Assembly (NCBI RefSeq): GCF_052324685.1
Contig: NW_027506876.1
Location: 2,775,001 to 2,839,000, forward strand
Source of the DNA: Brachyhypopomus gauderio
Taxonomy: Eukaryota; Chordata; Actinopteri; Gymnotiformes; Hypopomidae
Reading direction: 5' to 3'
Length of the DNA stretch: 64,000 nucleotides
Part shown: positions 10,301 through 21,130 of the stretch, one piece after another
How positions within the stretch are numbered: the stretch's first letter is position 1
Layout of the letters: the number at the start of each line of letters is the position of its first letter
Notes under the pieces: model-generated
Seen by the model: only the letters and a program-made list of their open reading frames with translations
The model's database searches: none
Told to the model about the DNA's origin: nothing
Made by a program: the position numbers and the translations under genes

Positions 10301-11784
10301 GTCCTCCATGCCACTAGAGGGGGTAATGGGATAATCATCTCTCTACAATGCTGATAACATTCTGCTACTGGCATGATTTTGTTTCTCATGCCCCTGAATT
10401 GTTTCTGTTTTGCTGTACATATCTTATGTGTATGTTATCTGTAAGTTATTTGTCTGTTTTTGGTCCAGTATTTGTTTTGAGAAAGGTAAATGACGTGGCT
10501 AAGGATTGTGAAGAGAGTATTTCTAATGTGTATTTCTTATTTCCAATGTGTATATATCGTAAAATAATGTAAAGAACATGAACAACATCTATTGGAAGTT
10601 GTCAGATCATCTTAAAGTATATTGTTCAGTTATACCTGTTTCCTGTGTACAATTGAAGCGTTGCTTCATGGCCTTGCTTAAATCTGCCTTAATTTTTGCT
10701 GCTTGTAGTAATGAGGTAATGTACCATTCCGTTTTTTTAACACAACATGCAGTACTGGTGTTGGTCTCCTCTGTGCTTGCTAAGAGTGCGAGCTGCCCAT
10801 GAGAAGAACCCCAACCTGACTGGTTCTCCATCCCCTGACCTAGTAAAGCCAGTCATCATGACCTCTGCAGTGACTCATGAATTCACAGAATTATGCATTA
10901 GATTTAGTGGAGAGAATCTGATTGGTGTAATGTGATGAATTAAGGAAGAAATGACTGATCATGCTGGACCATATCTTATCATTTGCCTCTTTATTAAACT
11001 CCCCTTCAGACTTCAGTGCACTGTGCCTGGTTGTCCAGCTTATGTTGAGATCTCTGCTTTTGCAAGTTGAACTACTCCATGTCAGTCGTAGGTTTGCTTC
11101 ATTATTGTGGGTGAAGCTTTTCTGAGCTGCAGATGTTGAGCAGTGGCAGGAAGCATGTCCTGATTTTCACTTCCTGTGGAGAGTTGGAGATATCGTTTTC
11201 AGCTAGAGTCAATCACAGGATATGTCAAAAGTAGTTAGGTTCACAGGTCACGGAGTTCACATGTGGATGACAAAAGGAGTCTTTGGGTTTTTGTTACAAT
11301 TTTATAAACAGACTTTTCTTTATGTAGCTCTTTCAGTTAACGGTGCCAGGACAACATTCCTGATAAGATTGTCTACTTTGAGACTGCGCCACATTGAGAC
11401 TGCACCTGTGAGTGGAGGGTGCTGCGTAGTCATGTTTGTTAGAGCAAGAGGGAAGGGATCGTTATTGTAGGAGGATTTCAGGATGGGAGTGTCTTAAATG
11501 GATGGGGATGGGAGTTGCATTATTAGAGTTTTTTTTTTGTTTGTTTGTCTACCTCAGTTAAGCGTTTTAACAGACGTTGCTGTACAACACTGAGATCCTG
11601 GTTCTTTGATGTGTACGGTCCTCACTGTACCTCATTCCTGCTTGTGATGGTCCCACTGTATTGCACTACTAACCTTGTAGAAATGAGTAAGAAGCCATTC
11701 CATGTCTGTCAGACATCTTCAAACTGACGACATTCAGATTAGCCAGCTAAGGAAATAACCAGTTCCATGTTTTGCATGAAGATT

Positions 11785-11789
<5 letters not shown>

Positions 11790-11836
<47 letters not shown>
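11790..11836. repeat. (GT)n microsatellite
   Basis: Uninterrupted run of about 23 GT dinucleotides. Confidence 0.95.
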
Positions 11837-11839
<3 letters not shown>

Positions 11840-12044
11840 TTCCCCTTTGTATAAATTTTTTTTGTCATTTATTTCCTAAAGCCACTTGGTAGCTATTTTA
11901 ATATTTTTATTACATTCAAACATTACTCTTCATTAAATGTATTTTCCTTTATCCAATTTGTCCTCTATCAGAATGTAATTTTTGTGCTAGTGTCTTATTG
12001 CTCAAGTGCTCCAGCTTGGGTGGCTTTTATTTCTGATTCCTACA

Positions 12045-12204
12045 GAAATGGGAGGTGTTCATCTGGCTTTGCTGCAGAAATGGGAGGTGTTCATCTGGCT
12101 TTGCTGCAGAAATGGGAGGTGTTCATCTGGCTTTGCTGCAGAAATGGGAGGTGTTCATCTGGCTTTGCTGCAGAAATGGGAGGTGTTCATCTGGCTTTGC
12201 TGCA
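12045..12204 (+). repeat. 32-bp minisatellite, 5 units
   Basis: Five nearly identical copies starting GAAATGGGAGGTGTTC at 12045, 12077, 12109, 12141 and 12173, in the presumed klhl11 3' UTR. The open frames across it are by-products of the repeat. Confidence 0.95.
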
Positions 12205-12905
12205 GAGACATCAGTGACGAGAGTTTAATCGCTTCTGTACTTGTTTATATGACTTTAAAGAGCAGCTGAACAGAGTAGAACTCAACAGTCTTAACATGTC
12301 TGCTTGAAGAACACATCCACCTGGCAATCCATGCACAGGCCTTTATGTACCAGAAACCTCAGACTGAAATAGTTTGACTGGTGCTGTTATGGAGTAGTAG
12401 ATTTTTGTAAAGTTATTTGACTAGACTTAAATGTTGACTAGAGATAAATTTGACAAGCAGTACTGCCATCTAGCTTTGTAGTCTCACTTGTACATGGAAC
12501 CTTTCAAAACTCCCAAGCTTGTGCAAATCATACTGGGCACACATTAGTGTGCTAGTGTACATTATTTCTTTAGTATGTAATTTGTAAACACTAGCTGGAG
12601 CAGTTTATCTACATGGGGAGACAGCTGGGATTTGTCTCATGCAGAAGTGAAAGTGTGATTGAGTCCAAAGATATTCCTGTTTCTGCGTGCATGCTAACCC
12701 TAACCTTAACCCCAAACCTGTACAAGTGTGTGAAGGAGCTTAAAAGTGCCAGAAATGTCCATAGAAAGGGGTGTGTTCTCCCCTGTGTGGGCCCTTGTAA
12801 AGTAATTTAAAGGATATATATCGTATATTATATATATTTTGCTTTGCATGTAATATTGGGAATGCACAATCAAATGTGGAACGGAAAGATTTGCAATAAA
12901 AGCAG

Positions 12906-13283
12906 TTTCTTAAATTGAGGTTGTATGTCGGTGTCCCTGTGTTAATTGGTTTTGCACAGCAGTTAGGAGTCTTTTAATTATACAGCAAAAGAATTGTACA
13001 TATTAAACATGAAAGTAATTTTCATCAATAACAAACTACTTAACATTTTAAGCAGTTAATGAGATTTGTTTTAGTACAGAAAATTCAACCCCAAACCTGA
13101 AGTCCTTAAATATACTGTACGCTAACTTCTAACCAAAACCCTCTAACCATAAATCCCTAACCTTCTAACCCTGACGCTTTGAGGAAACATGAATTCTCAA
13201 CCTTTGTCTGTATTTCAGCATTTTTATTTTTAATAAAAGTTTTGTTTAATATGAAGTTTAACAAAATGAGTCTCAAACAAAAT
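12906..13283. other. Unannotated sequence with telomere-like CCCTAA phrases
   Basis: AT-rich. Degenerate CCCTAA-like phrases occur at about 13120-13170 (ACCCTCTAACC, CCCTAACCTTCTAACCC). No gene is visible. Confidence 0.5.
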
Positions 13284-15425
13284 TACATTTACATTTACAT
13301 TTATGGCATTTAGCAGACGCTCTTATCCAGAGCGACTTACAAAAGTGCTATGTAGTTGCTTGGAATCTCCAAGGTAGAATAGATAGTCCTGAACACAAGG
13401 TACTCTAAGCTGGAAAAACCACTAGACGAAAGTCAAATGATACCTAACAATTATACCTGAATATACACATCCCCTGAGGAAAAAGACAGTAAACAATTCC
13501 TATAACCCAATTATGCACAATACCTGAGGAAAGAGACGATAAAGTACAATAGACAAAGCATAATTATGCAAAGTGCACTTGAAAGAGGTGGGTCTTCAGT
13601 CGGCGTCTGAAGACAGCAAGTGACTCCGATGTTCGGACACACAAGGGAAGTTCATTCCACCACCTTGGAGCCAGGACAGAGAAAAGTCTGGATGCTTGTC
13701 TCCCATGTGTCCTGGATGATGGAGGGTCAAGACGAGACATACTTGAGGCGCGGAGGGCTCTAGGTATGCATCTGGGTTTTACCATGGCCATCAAGTAAGG
13801 AGGAGCTGGACCATTCTTTGCTTTGTAGGCCAGCACCAGGGTTTTATATTTGATGCGGGCAGCTACCGGAAGCCAGTGGAGGGAGGACAGCAAGGGAGTG
13901 ACATGGCTGAACTTGGGAAGGTTGAAGACCAACCGAGCTGCAGCGTTCTGGATCAGTTGCAGGGGTTTGATGGCATACATAGGAAGACCAGCCAGTAGGG
14001 AGTTGCAGTAGTCCAGTCTTGAGATAACAAGGGACTGGACAAGGACCTGAGTGGCCTCCCTAGAGAGAAATGGCCGAATCCTCCGAATGTTGTGAAGGGC
14101 GAATCTGCATGATCGTGTTGTGTTAGCAACGTGGGCCGTGAAGGAGAGCTGATTGTCGACAACTACACCAAGGCTACGCGCTTCCATGGATGGAGTGATC
14201 ACGGTGTTCTCGAATGAGATAGAAAGATCACGATGAGGACTGGCTCTTGCAGGGATGTACAGCATCTCCGTCTTGCTTGGGTTAAGCTTTAGGTGGTGAG
14301 CTGCCATCCAAGAGGCAATGTCTTTCAGACATGCAGAGATTCGAGCTGAAACCTGTGTGTCAGAGGGTGGGAAGGAAAAGAAGAGCTGGGTGTCATCCGC
14401 ATAACAGTGATAAGAGAAGCCATGTGCAGATATTGACTCACCCAGAGAGCAGGTATAAAGGGAAAAAAGAAGTGGACCCAGTACTGAGCCTTGTGGAACA
14501 CCGGTGGAGAGTTTGCATGGCGTGGATGTTGATCCTCCCCATGTTACTTGGTAGGAACGACCCTCCAGGTAGGATGCAAACCATGTCCATGCATTGCCAG
14601 TGATACCAAGGCCTGAGAGGATGGACAGAAGGATCTCATGATTGACTGTGTCAAAGGCAGCCGAAAGGTCAAGCAGAATCAGAACTGATGATAGTCCATT
14701 TGCTCTAGCCGCATGGAGTTTCTCAGTTACTGCAATGAGTGCAGTTTCCGTAGAATGTGCCGGCTTGAAGCCAGATTGGTTGGGGTCCTGAAGCTGGTTC
14801 TGTGAGAGAAAAGAGGATAGCTGGTTGTGTACAGCCCGTTCAAGGATCTTAGAAAGGAATGAGAGGAGAGATACCGGTCTGTACTTGCTGATGTTGGTGG
14901 CATCAAGGTTGGGTTTCTTTAGGATTGGCACCACCCTAGCCGCCTTGAATGATGATGGCACAATTCCTGAAGATAAGGAGTTGTTGATGATGGTCGAGAT
15001 GAAAGGGAGGTGTTCGTGGGAGATTGTCTGGAGGAGTGTGGATGGGATGGGGTCCAGAGGGCATGTGGTGGGACTGCTGGATGTCAGCAGCTGAAGCACC
15101 GTCTCAGCTGAGAGAGGAGAGAAGGAGGTTAGAGAAAAGGGAGGAGTAGGAGGGGACACAGTGGGAACAGGGACTAGGGAAAAGGTGCTGCGAATCGTAT
15201 TGACCTTCTCTTCAAAGAAGGTGACAAAATCATCTGCAGTAAGAGAAGTGGGAGTTGGAGGGGGGGAGGGTTTGAGGAGAGAAGAGAAGATTTTGAACAT
15301 CTTGCGTGGATCTGATGTAGATGCCTCCAGCTTCTCTCTGTAGAATGATGTCTTGGCAGCAGTTAGTTCCATGGAGAATAGGGACAGGAGAGACTGATAC
15401 AAGCGAAGATCAGCAGTAAGCTGAA
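13284..15425 (-). mobile_element. L2-like LINE, 5'-truncated
   Basis: A reverse transcriptase frame and a 3' UTR end, on the minus strand, in the hairpin-like motif GTCGCTCTGGATAAGAGCG, then CTGCTAAATGCCATAAATG and a short AAATGT repeat tail. This arrangement is typical of L2-clade elements such as eel UnaL2. The endonuclease part is missing because the copy breaks off at about 15425. Confidence 0.88.
13564..15402 (-). CDS. LINE reverse transcriptase (no endonuclease)
   Basis: An uninterrupted 612-codon frame. RT motifs in order: KKPNLDATNISKYRPVSLL (motif 1), QSGFKPAHSTETAL (2), LILLDLSAAFDTVNHEILL (A, first catalytic Asp), STGVPQGSVLGPLLF (B), SYHCYADDTQLFF (C, catalytic YADD), then LNPSKTEML (D). 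The C-terminus FRRRLKTHLFQVHF is the usual L2/CR1-type end. The frame is intact from motif 1 to its stop, so the copy is fairly young, but without the endonuclease it cannot be autonomous. The first methionine is arbitrary; the frame stays open somewhat further upstream. Confidence 0.88.
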   Translation of the reverse strand: MYQSLLSLFSMELTAAKTSFYREKLEASTSDPRKMFKIFSSLLKPSPPPTPTSLTADDFVTFFEEKVNTIRSTFSLVPVPTVSPPTPPFSLTSFSPLSAETVLQLLTSSSPTTCPLDPIPSTLLQTISHEHLPFISTIINNSLSSGIVPSSFKAARVVPILKKPNLDATNISKYRPVSLLSFLSKILERAVHNQLSSFLSQNQLQDPNQSGFKPAHSTETALIAVTEKLHAARANGLSSVLILLDLSAAFDTVNHEILLSILSGLGITGNAWTWFASYLEGRSYQVTWGGSTSTPCKLSTGVPQGSVLGPLLFSLYTCSLGESISAHGFSYHCYADDTQLFFSFPPSDTQVSARISACLKDIASWMAAHHLKLNPSKTEMLYIPARASPHRDLSISFENTVITPSMEARSLGVVVDNQLSFTAHVANTTRSCRFALHNIRRIRPFLSREATQVLVQSLVISRLDYCNSLLAGLPMYAIKPLQLIQNAAARLVFNLPKFSHVTPLLSSLHWLPVAARIKYKTLVLAYKAKNGPAPPYLMAMVKPRCIPRALRASSMSRLDPPSSRTHGRQASRLFSVLAPRWWNELPLCVRTSESLAVFRRRLKTHLFQVHFA

Positions 15426-15607
15426 AAAGACGTTTTTAAACAATCAGTTTAAAACTACTACCCTGTCTGACCGAAGCCTCTTCCTTCTTATTCCTTCAAA
15501 TATCCTTCAGTCAATTTTATTGACTGCCGTTAAGCTAAAACTGCCAAGCTCTCTTGTTAGGGTTAATGCTCCAATCCTAACTCTCATCACCATCCTGACC
15601 CTGGTAG
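15426..15607. other. Spacer between LINE and DNA transposon
   Basis: Short AT-rich stretch with no recognised feature. Confidence 0.5.
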
Positions 15608-16107
15608 TATGGAGTCAAAAAAGGGTCATAAAGATTTTGCATTTGTAAAATAGTCACAAATGTACTGAAACTTGCAACTGCATTTAAACAACTACATGCA
15701 CGTAAAATCCATCTCCCCAAATGAACTGGGATGTGCTAATGTGGAAAAAATATTTCAAATATATAAAATATATATATTTTTTTAATTTGTAGAAAAAAAA
15801 TGCATTTGTAAAACCAATGTTGTGAATGTGTGAATCATATGGAATTTGTGAGGTTGTAAATGTGACAGTGAGCGTTTTTCAGTGTGGAGGTAAAAATTCT
15901 CGCATTCACCTTCTCTGCTGCAGTTGCGAATTTTGACCCTGTTTTGACGCCTAATTCATGGACCAATAGGAAAGCTTTAGCTGGACCAATCAGATTGCGA
16001 GGTTGTTTAACCAATCATAACACTGATTTGGTGCCGTCACTCAACTTTGGCGCGCTGTTGGAACACGCCTCCCAATCTCTGTCATGGCGCTTCCAGGCAC
16101 AAGCACA
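15608..16107 (+). repeat. Left inverted terminal repeat of copy 1
   Basis: About 500 bp, matching the complement of 19196-19719 nearly throughout. It contains ACCAATAGG, ACCAATCAG and ACCAATCAT at about 15962-16015, spaced like a multi-CCAAT promoter. Confidence 0.88.
15963..16015 (+). promoter_or_regulatory. Triple CCAAT cluster in left arm
   Basis: CCAAT begins at 15963, 15986 and 16011, all on the plus strand and pointing into the element. A possible first coding exon ATGGAGAGTCCG followed by GTAAGG lies 100 bp downstream at 16114-16125. Promoter function is inferred from the motifs only. Confidence 0.5.
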
Positions 16108-16789
16108 GACACAATGGAGAGTCCGGTAAGGAGCAAACCCGTAGGACACTAGTTAGCCAGTATATCAGAACACACAATAATTGTACAGTACCTCTTGCTT
16201 TACTAGTAGTTTTTAATTGTGTCAGTCTTCAACATTCAACATTGCCCTAATTAGCTGTCATTTGTTTATTTTTTTTGTAATACTATCTAGTGAGGTTTTT
16301 GCTTAAAATTGTGTTCATATGATTCCATTCCATAAGTTCAGGCAGTGATCTTTTTCACATTAATTTTAAAAATCATCACAGCTGGCAGTCTGAACATAGT
16401 GTAAGCACAACCTAAAAGTGCTGATACATAGCTGATTGATCTTTCCATCCCTGATAAGAAATGTATGCCTTTGTACATTGTACTTTTCTAATTTCTTTTA
16501 ATGTTGTATTGATGTTTCATGTGTGTTCTACAATAAGTGTGTTCATTACAGCTATTGTGAATTAGCCATGGTTCTAAGAATGTAGATATCGCACGTTACA
16601 TGTTTGAGACTCGTGGCTGTGGCAGTTTCATTACTGGAAAAAAGCATTCATAATCAAAGGTAACTTGCAGTTTGTTTAATCAGCTGTTAAGTCACTTTCA
16701 GATATTTCTTCACAATAATTCTGTTCATGAGAATACAGTGCCTTTGTTGATGCTGGTGTTACAATTACCCCTGCACTCTCTCCTGGCAG

Positions 16790-17096
16790 AATAGAACGGC
16801 TTTGGCGGGACGTGTGGAACAGTGTGACCAGTCTCTATTATGATTTACTCCATTTTCTCGAAGACGAAGGTGTCCTGGACTTGGCCAACAGTGTTTATCT
16901 CTTCTGTGTCCAGTATGTTTTCATAACACGAATCCAGGATGACCTAGATGTATTTAGAGCGAGATGGAATGACCATTCACTACGCACTGAACACAATCTT
17001 ACCCCAAACCAACTGTGGGAAATTGGTCTAATCCAAAGTCATCCTGACTCTGTTGAGATTTGTGGATTTTCTCCATTGTTGGTGATTTTATCATAG
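16790..17096 (+). pseudogene. Integrase-like transposase, penultimate exon region
   Basis: After an acceptor (CTCCTGGCAG) the frame reads IERLWRDVWNSV, then YLFCVQYVFITRI, ARWNDHSLRTEHNLTPNQLW. This is the C-terminal part of the DDE integrase core of a transposase type common in fish: the ERLWRD segment with the last catalytic Glu, then the RTEHNLTP segment. The frame runs to a stop at 17096; the real donor is uncertain and lies before it. The first two catalytic Asp regions are not found upstream in this element, so it is a remnant. Confidence 0.7.
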
Positions 17097-17163
17097 TAAA
17101 ATTATTTTAAGTAAACACTTTTTTAAACGTGTCTATAGTTAAATCCAAATGTTTTCATTTCAG

Positions 17164-17367
17164 GATTTCAACTACTTGCCTTTCGAAGACACAGATGTGG
17201 ATCAAATAGGAATTCAGGTTCCTGAACTGGTGTGTTCTTTGCCCAACGAACACTTAGAAATGCTCAGAGAGCTATTTGATCCTGTTGCTCATTCAGCATG
17301 CTTTTGGGAGGATATTTACAGGGTAGTGGTACAGTATGTTGAAGGTGTGATTGAATCAAGTCGTTAG
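17164..17367 (+). pseudogene. Integrase-like transposase, last exon
   Basis: A TTTTCATTTCAG acceptor precedes DFNYLPFEDTDVDQIG, then VPELVCSLPNEHLEMLRELFDP and a stop at 17365-17367. Position and composition (acidic, VP-rich, ending shortly after a DP motif) fit the last exon of the transposase whose preceding exon is at 16790. An AATAAA follows at about 17514. Confidence 0.6.
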
Positions 17368-17745
17368 TCCCTTGCATTAACAGACTTGCAGCCCATTTTA
17401 TGATGTGTTTAAGTTTATTTTTAACATTTCTTTACACACTTAATCACACTTGATGGATGATCTTTGATCTTTAACTGAATCAGCTGTTTTGAACAAGAGA
17501 AAATGAATAGAAAATAAAATGTGCATTTGAAACAATGCATAATGTCTATTTATTCAGTAAAACTATTTTTTAAAAATATTATTTTACTGCAACAATGTTC
17601 CTTTGAACAGCTATGTTATTAACGTAACAGCCGAAATATTGTAGGGCAGGAGAATACACTGCTCACCTATGTGTAACTAGCTCTGTGAACAAACATATAA
17701 CTGGCAAAATGAACACAAGGCTGTAGATAAAATCTTCAAAACGGT

Positions 17746-17963
17746 TTAAACCAAGCCAAAGCCTGTGTCACAGGTTGCTACACATAATTTTTTATCTCGA
17801 CTGAAGTCTTTAAATTTAGTGTAGTGGCCTGGTAGGCCGAGGGACTTGAAACATGTAGATGTCTTCGGGAGACTGCCCTGAACTATCTCCAATTGCATGT
17901 CAGAAGATGGGACCTCCCATCCGGTCCAAAACTGAACAAGGCCCTTCAGTGATGATTGAGAAG
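17746..17963 (-). pseudogene. HECT-like ubiquitin ligase C-lobe exon
   Basis: After a TTTTTTGCAG acceptor on the minus strand, one frame reads LKGLVQFWTGWEV, then LPKTSTCFKSLGLPGHY, then CDTGFGLV and a stop at 17746-17748. The TCFKSLGLP segment resembles the HECT C-lobe motif around the catalytic Cys (TCFN-x-LxLP), and a final GFGLV is usual. Proteins with this FWTGWEV form are common uncharacterised HECT-like proteins in fish (family knowledge). The phase does not fit the exon at 18663 if the obvious donor is used, so the gene is probably broken, or an exon was missed. A SINE has inserted between the two exons. Confidence 0.6.
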
Positions 17964-18173
17964 CTGCAAAAAAAAGAAGCAGTGCAGTGTTCCTTTAATA
18001 ATGTCTAATGCTGCCATTAAGTCGTGCTGGAAATGTTGTATTTGCGAGAGGAGAGCACATGAACGCCTCCACAAACTTTACCAGTGGGCACTCAGATTTT
18101 AAGATAAGCCCTGAGTTTCCCAATTGGGGGCGTGTCAGTAACAAGGTAAAAACTTTGAGCTTAGTAGCAATAT

Positions 18174-18461
18174 GAAATGTGCCATATTTTGTCAATTGTG
18201 ATTTTTACACCCCAATTGAAATTTGTCCTCTGCTTTTAACCCATCTGTGCAGTCAGAACACACACACACTAGTGATTACTAGGGGGCTGTGGATCACACG
18301 TGCCCAGAGCGGTGGGCAGCCCTAGCCTGGCGCCCGGGGAGCAGTTGGGGTTACGTGCCTTGCTCAAAGGCACATCAGTCATGGCCTCAGGTCTGGGACT
18401 CGAACCCACGACCCTCCGGTCACAAGACTAGTTCCCTACCACCAGGCCATCACTGCCCCAA
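18174..18461 (-). mobile_element. tRNA-derived SINE, copy 1 (V-SINE-like)
   Basis: On the minus strand it reads GATGGCCTGGTGGTAGGGAA (A-box-like), then GTGGGTTCGAGTCCCAGAC (B box), then a core TGAGCAAGGCACGTAACCCC with CTGCTCCCCGGGCGCC, and an AT-rich tail ending GACAAAATATGGCACATTT. A second full copy at 32812 gives the same boundaries. The core resembles that of vertebrate V-SINEs. Confidence 0.85.
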
Positions 18462-18662
18462 TAGTTCTAAGCTGTACATGTTGTTCTTGAGTTTATTTTT
18501 GAGGGCAACATGCACTAATCTTATTAAGAAGTAGTAATGAAGCTAATTAGAAGAACCCAAAAAGTGTTGCATCATGCACATATATTGATTTTACGCACGG
18601 ATATTTTTTAAACAGTTTTTTTCAACTTCCTTCACATATATATTGGTGGCTTTTTTGTTTTA

Positions 18663-18782
18663 TCACCTGTTGCGATAAAACTCGCGAAGATATCCAGCTA
18701 TGCAGCACCTGGTTTCAACTGGGTAGTCTTCATCCTCCTCATCCGTCTTTTCCAGGGGACACAATATCTGGTCAAGGACCAT
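18663..18782 (-). pseudogene. Upstream exon of the HECT-like gene
   Basis: Minus-strand frame MVLDQILCPLEKTDEEDE, then YPVETRCCIAGYLREFYRN, preceded by CTCTAATAG and followed by CAACAG/GTGATA. It lies between the right inverted arm and the HECT-like C-lobe exon on the same strand, so it is taken as an exon of that gene. No independent domain match can be claimed. Confidence 0.4.
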
Positions 18783-19195
18783 CTATTAGAGACACAGCAC
18801 AAATATTTCTAGTGGGGTGGGAATAGAGGATTTGACATCATATAAATAATAAATAAATATGAAACACTCGACACAAACCCTATGATTTAATCTTTCAATA
18901 AAAAAAAAACTTTGATTTTATGATCATAGGATTTGTGTCAAGTCATTCATATTGTTACCATAGGTACAATTTAAAGTACTGTTATTTGTCACTTATACAG
19001 ACAAAAATATTTCTCACATGAGGCTTGATTTCAAGGCTTGATTTTCTTGATTTAAATTCTAAGTAGCAATGCCAATATTACAACACTTAAGTAAAAACAC
19101 ATTTCAAATAATTGCAGGGGATCATCCTGTAAATGAGTATTTTCATACATTTTCTGAATTTCCTGAAGTCAGTTAATTAAAAGATATGTTGATCA

Positions 19196-19719
19196 TGTGC
19201 TTGTGCCTGGAAGCGCCATGACAGAGATTGGGAGGCGTGTTCCAACAGAGCGCCAAAGTTGAGTGACGGCACTAAATCAGTGTTATGATTGGTTAAACAA
19301 CCTCGCAATCTGATTGGTCCAGCTAAAGCTTTCCTATTGGTCCATGAATTAGGCGTCAAAACAGGGTCAAAATTCGCAACTGCAGCAAGAGATTCGCAAC
19401 TGCAGCAGAGAAGGTGAATGCGAGAATTTTTACCTCCACACTGAAAAACGCTCACTGTCACATTTACAACCTGACAAATTCCATATGATTCACACATTCA
19501 CAACATTGGATTTACAAATGCATTTTTTTTCTACAAATTAAAAATATATATATATTTTTATATATTTGAAATATTTTTTCCACATTAGCACATCCCAGTT
19601 CATTTGTGGAGATGGATTTTAAGTGCATGTAGTTGTTTAAACGCAGTTGCAAGTTTCAGAACATTTGTGACTATTGTTTTACAAATGCAAAATCTTTATG
19701 ACCCTTTTTTGACTCCATA
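19196..19719 (-). repeat. Right inverted terminal repeat of copy 1
   Basis: Inverted partner of 15608-16107, including the three CCAAT boxes, which here face inward on the minus strand and could drive the HECT-like gene. The outer end is GACTCCATA. Confidence 0.88.
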
Positions 19720-19849
19720 GAAAGGGCGCCCGCAAGGCAAGGCCACGCAATTGGCCTTCAGTTCCGGGACTCAGAAGTTTAAATTTCTGCCCGCATTAAA
19801 TTTATCACCGATTCACCAATCAATATTTTTTTACTCAGTAATGTGAGGG

Positions 19850-20010
19850 CGTTCAAATGTAGTGAAGTAAAACTACTTGGGTCAAAATTTACTCAAGTAA
19901 AAGTAAAAATTACATATTTCAAAAACTACTCAGAAAATTACAAATTACTCAAATTAAAAAGTACTCAATTACAGTAACGTGAGTAAATGTAATTAGTTAC
20001 TTTCCACCCC
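19850..20010. mobile_element. hAT-type non-autonomous fragment
   Basis: Ends in GTAATTAGTTACTTTCCACCCCTG, the complement of the CAGGGGTGGAAAG terminus of a very common fish hAT MITE. The left end is not clear. Confidence 0.55.
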
Positions 20011-20225
20011 TGGACATGATACAGTCCCTCCCTCCTCTCTCAGAAAATGGGAATGACCTAGTTGAAACATTCACACACAGAGTTAGGAACTGTATTGATG
20101 CTGTGGCACCAAAGGTAACTAAAATTATCTCTGGTAAAATTAAGATGCCCTGAAGAAACACTCCATCTATTATAAAATTTAGGCAAGATTGTAGGCAGGC
20201 TGAGAGACGTTGGCGAAGGTCAAAG

Positions 20226-21130
20226 TTGCAAGTACATTTTGATATTTATAAAACAACATTGCAGAATTACAACAGTGAAGTGAAATCAGCAAGGAAAAAC
20301 TATTTCTCTACTTTAATCAATTCATCCAATAATAACTCAGCTGCCTTGTTCAGAAGTATAGATCAGCTAGTAAACCCCACCTCCTGTGTCTTCCCTGAGA
20401 CTGTTTCAGTTGAAAAATGTGATGAGTTTGCAATATTTGTTTGGGACAAAATTACTAGTATAAGGCAGAATATAGCAACAAGCACTAATAGACTATCAAC
20501 CCTTATATCAGTTACTCAGCCTAACTTTAATTTTAATATGTCTTATTTCCAAGAAGTTGACATGGAAACACTACTTGATGTGAGTTCATCACTAAAATCC
20601 TCTACTTGTGAACTGGACCCTTTACCAACATGCTTTTTCAAGCAGGTTCTGAGCTCATTAGTTAATGAAATTCTAACGATTGTTAATCAGTCTCTGCAAT
20701 TGGGAGAATTCCCTAACATTTTTAAAACTGCAATGGTTAAACCACTATTAAAGAACAGAAATCTTGATCCCACAATTCTCAATAATTATCGACCTATATC
20801 TAACCTTTCCTTTCTTAGCAAAATCATTGAAAACGTTGTGTCAATCCAGTTGAATGATTATGTCAAAGTAAATCAAATAAATGACACTTTTCAATCTGGT
20901 TTCAGAGCTCTCCACAGCACTGAAACAGCCCTAGTTAAGGTAGTAAATGACTTGAGATTGAATAAGGATGCAGGCAAACTCTCAGTCCTTCTTCTGCTAG
21001 ATTTAAGCGCCGCTTTTGACACCGATGATCATGTAATACTTCTTGATCGACTACAGAGCTGGGTAAGCCTTAGTGGATTAGTCTTAGACTGGATTAGATC
21101 GTATTTAACTGGGCGTGATTACTATGTAGC
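20226..21130 (+). pseudogene. LINE reverse transcriptase, 5' part
   Basis: Open frame with VKPLLKNRNLDPTILNNYRP (motif 1), FQSGFRALHSTETALV (2) and LLLLDLSAAFDTDDH (A). A TGA lies upstream (near 20152), so the copy was already decaying or had other defects. It stops at the BEL element's left end. Confidence 0.85.

Larger units (their letters stand above)
10301..12905 (+). other. klhl11 3' UTR and flank
   Basis: No conserved coding sequence was seen. It holds a (GT)n at about 11790-11836, a 32-bp minisatellite at 12045-12204, and a likely polyadenylation signal AATAAA at 12895-12900. A weaker ATTAAA occurs near 10992. The true 3' end is not determined. Confidence 0.5.
15608..19719. mobile_element. 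DNA transposon with ~500-bp inverted ends (IS3EU-like, copy 1)
   Basis: The left arm 15608-16107 and the right arm 19196-19719 are inverted copies, both with outer ends TATGGAGTC. The right arm is longer mainly through a short local duplication of TTCGCAACTGCAGC. Each arm carries three CCAAT boxes pointing inward. Inside are two exons of an integrase-like transposase on the plus strand and two HECT-like exons on the minus strand, arranged convergently. The N-terminal and catalytic middle of the transposase are missing, so this copy is internally deleted. No convincing target duplication was found (flanks TGGTAG and GAAAGG). The assignment to IS3EU rests on the transposase type and on the 6-bp duplication of a related element at 39486; it was not checked against a repeat library. 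Confidence 0.75.

Noticed and set aside
15884..16129. 81-codon frame in the left transposon arm and its 106-codon partner at 19177-19497
   Set aside because: The frame lies over the CCAAT cluster in both arms, shows no domain, and is preserved only because the arms are copies.
18186..18461. A tRNA gene at the GGTTCGAGTCCC motif
   Set aside because: The A- and B-box-like motifs belong to a SINE found twice. No cloverleaf with a proper acceptor stem could be folded by eye.
15602..19725. Target duplication of the 4.1-kb transposon
   Set aside because: Flanks TGGTAG and GAAAGG do not match. Reading a TA duplication is possible but would only trim the shared termini, and copy 3 supports a 6-bp duplication instead.
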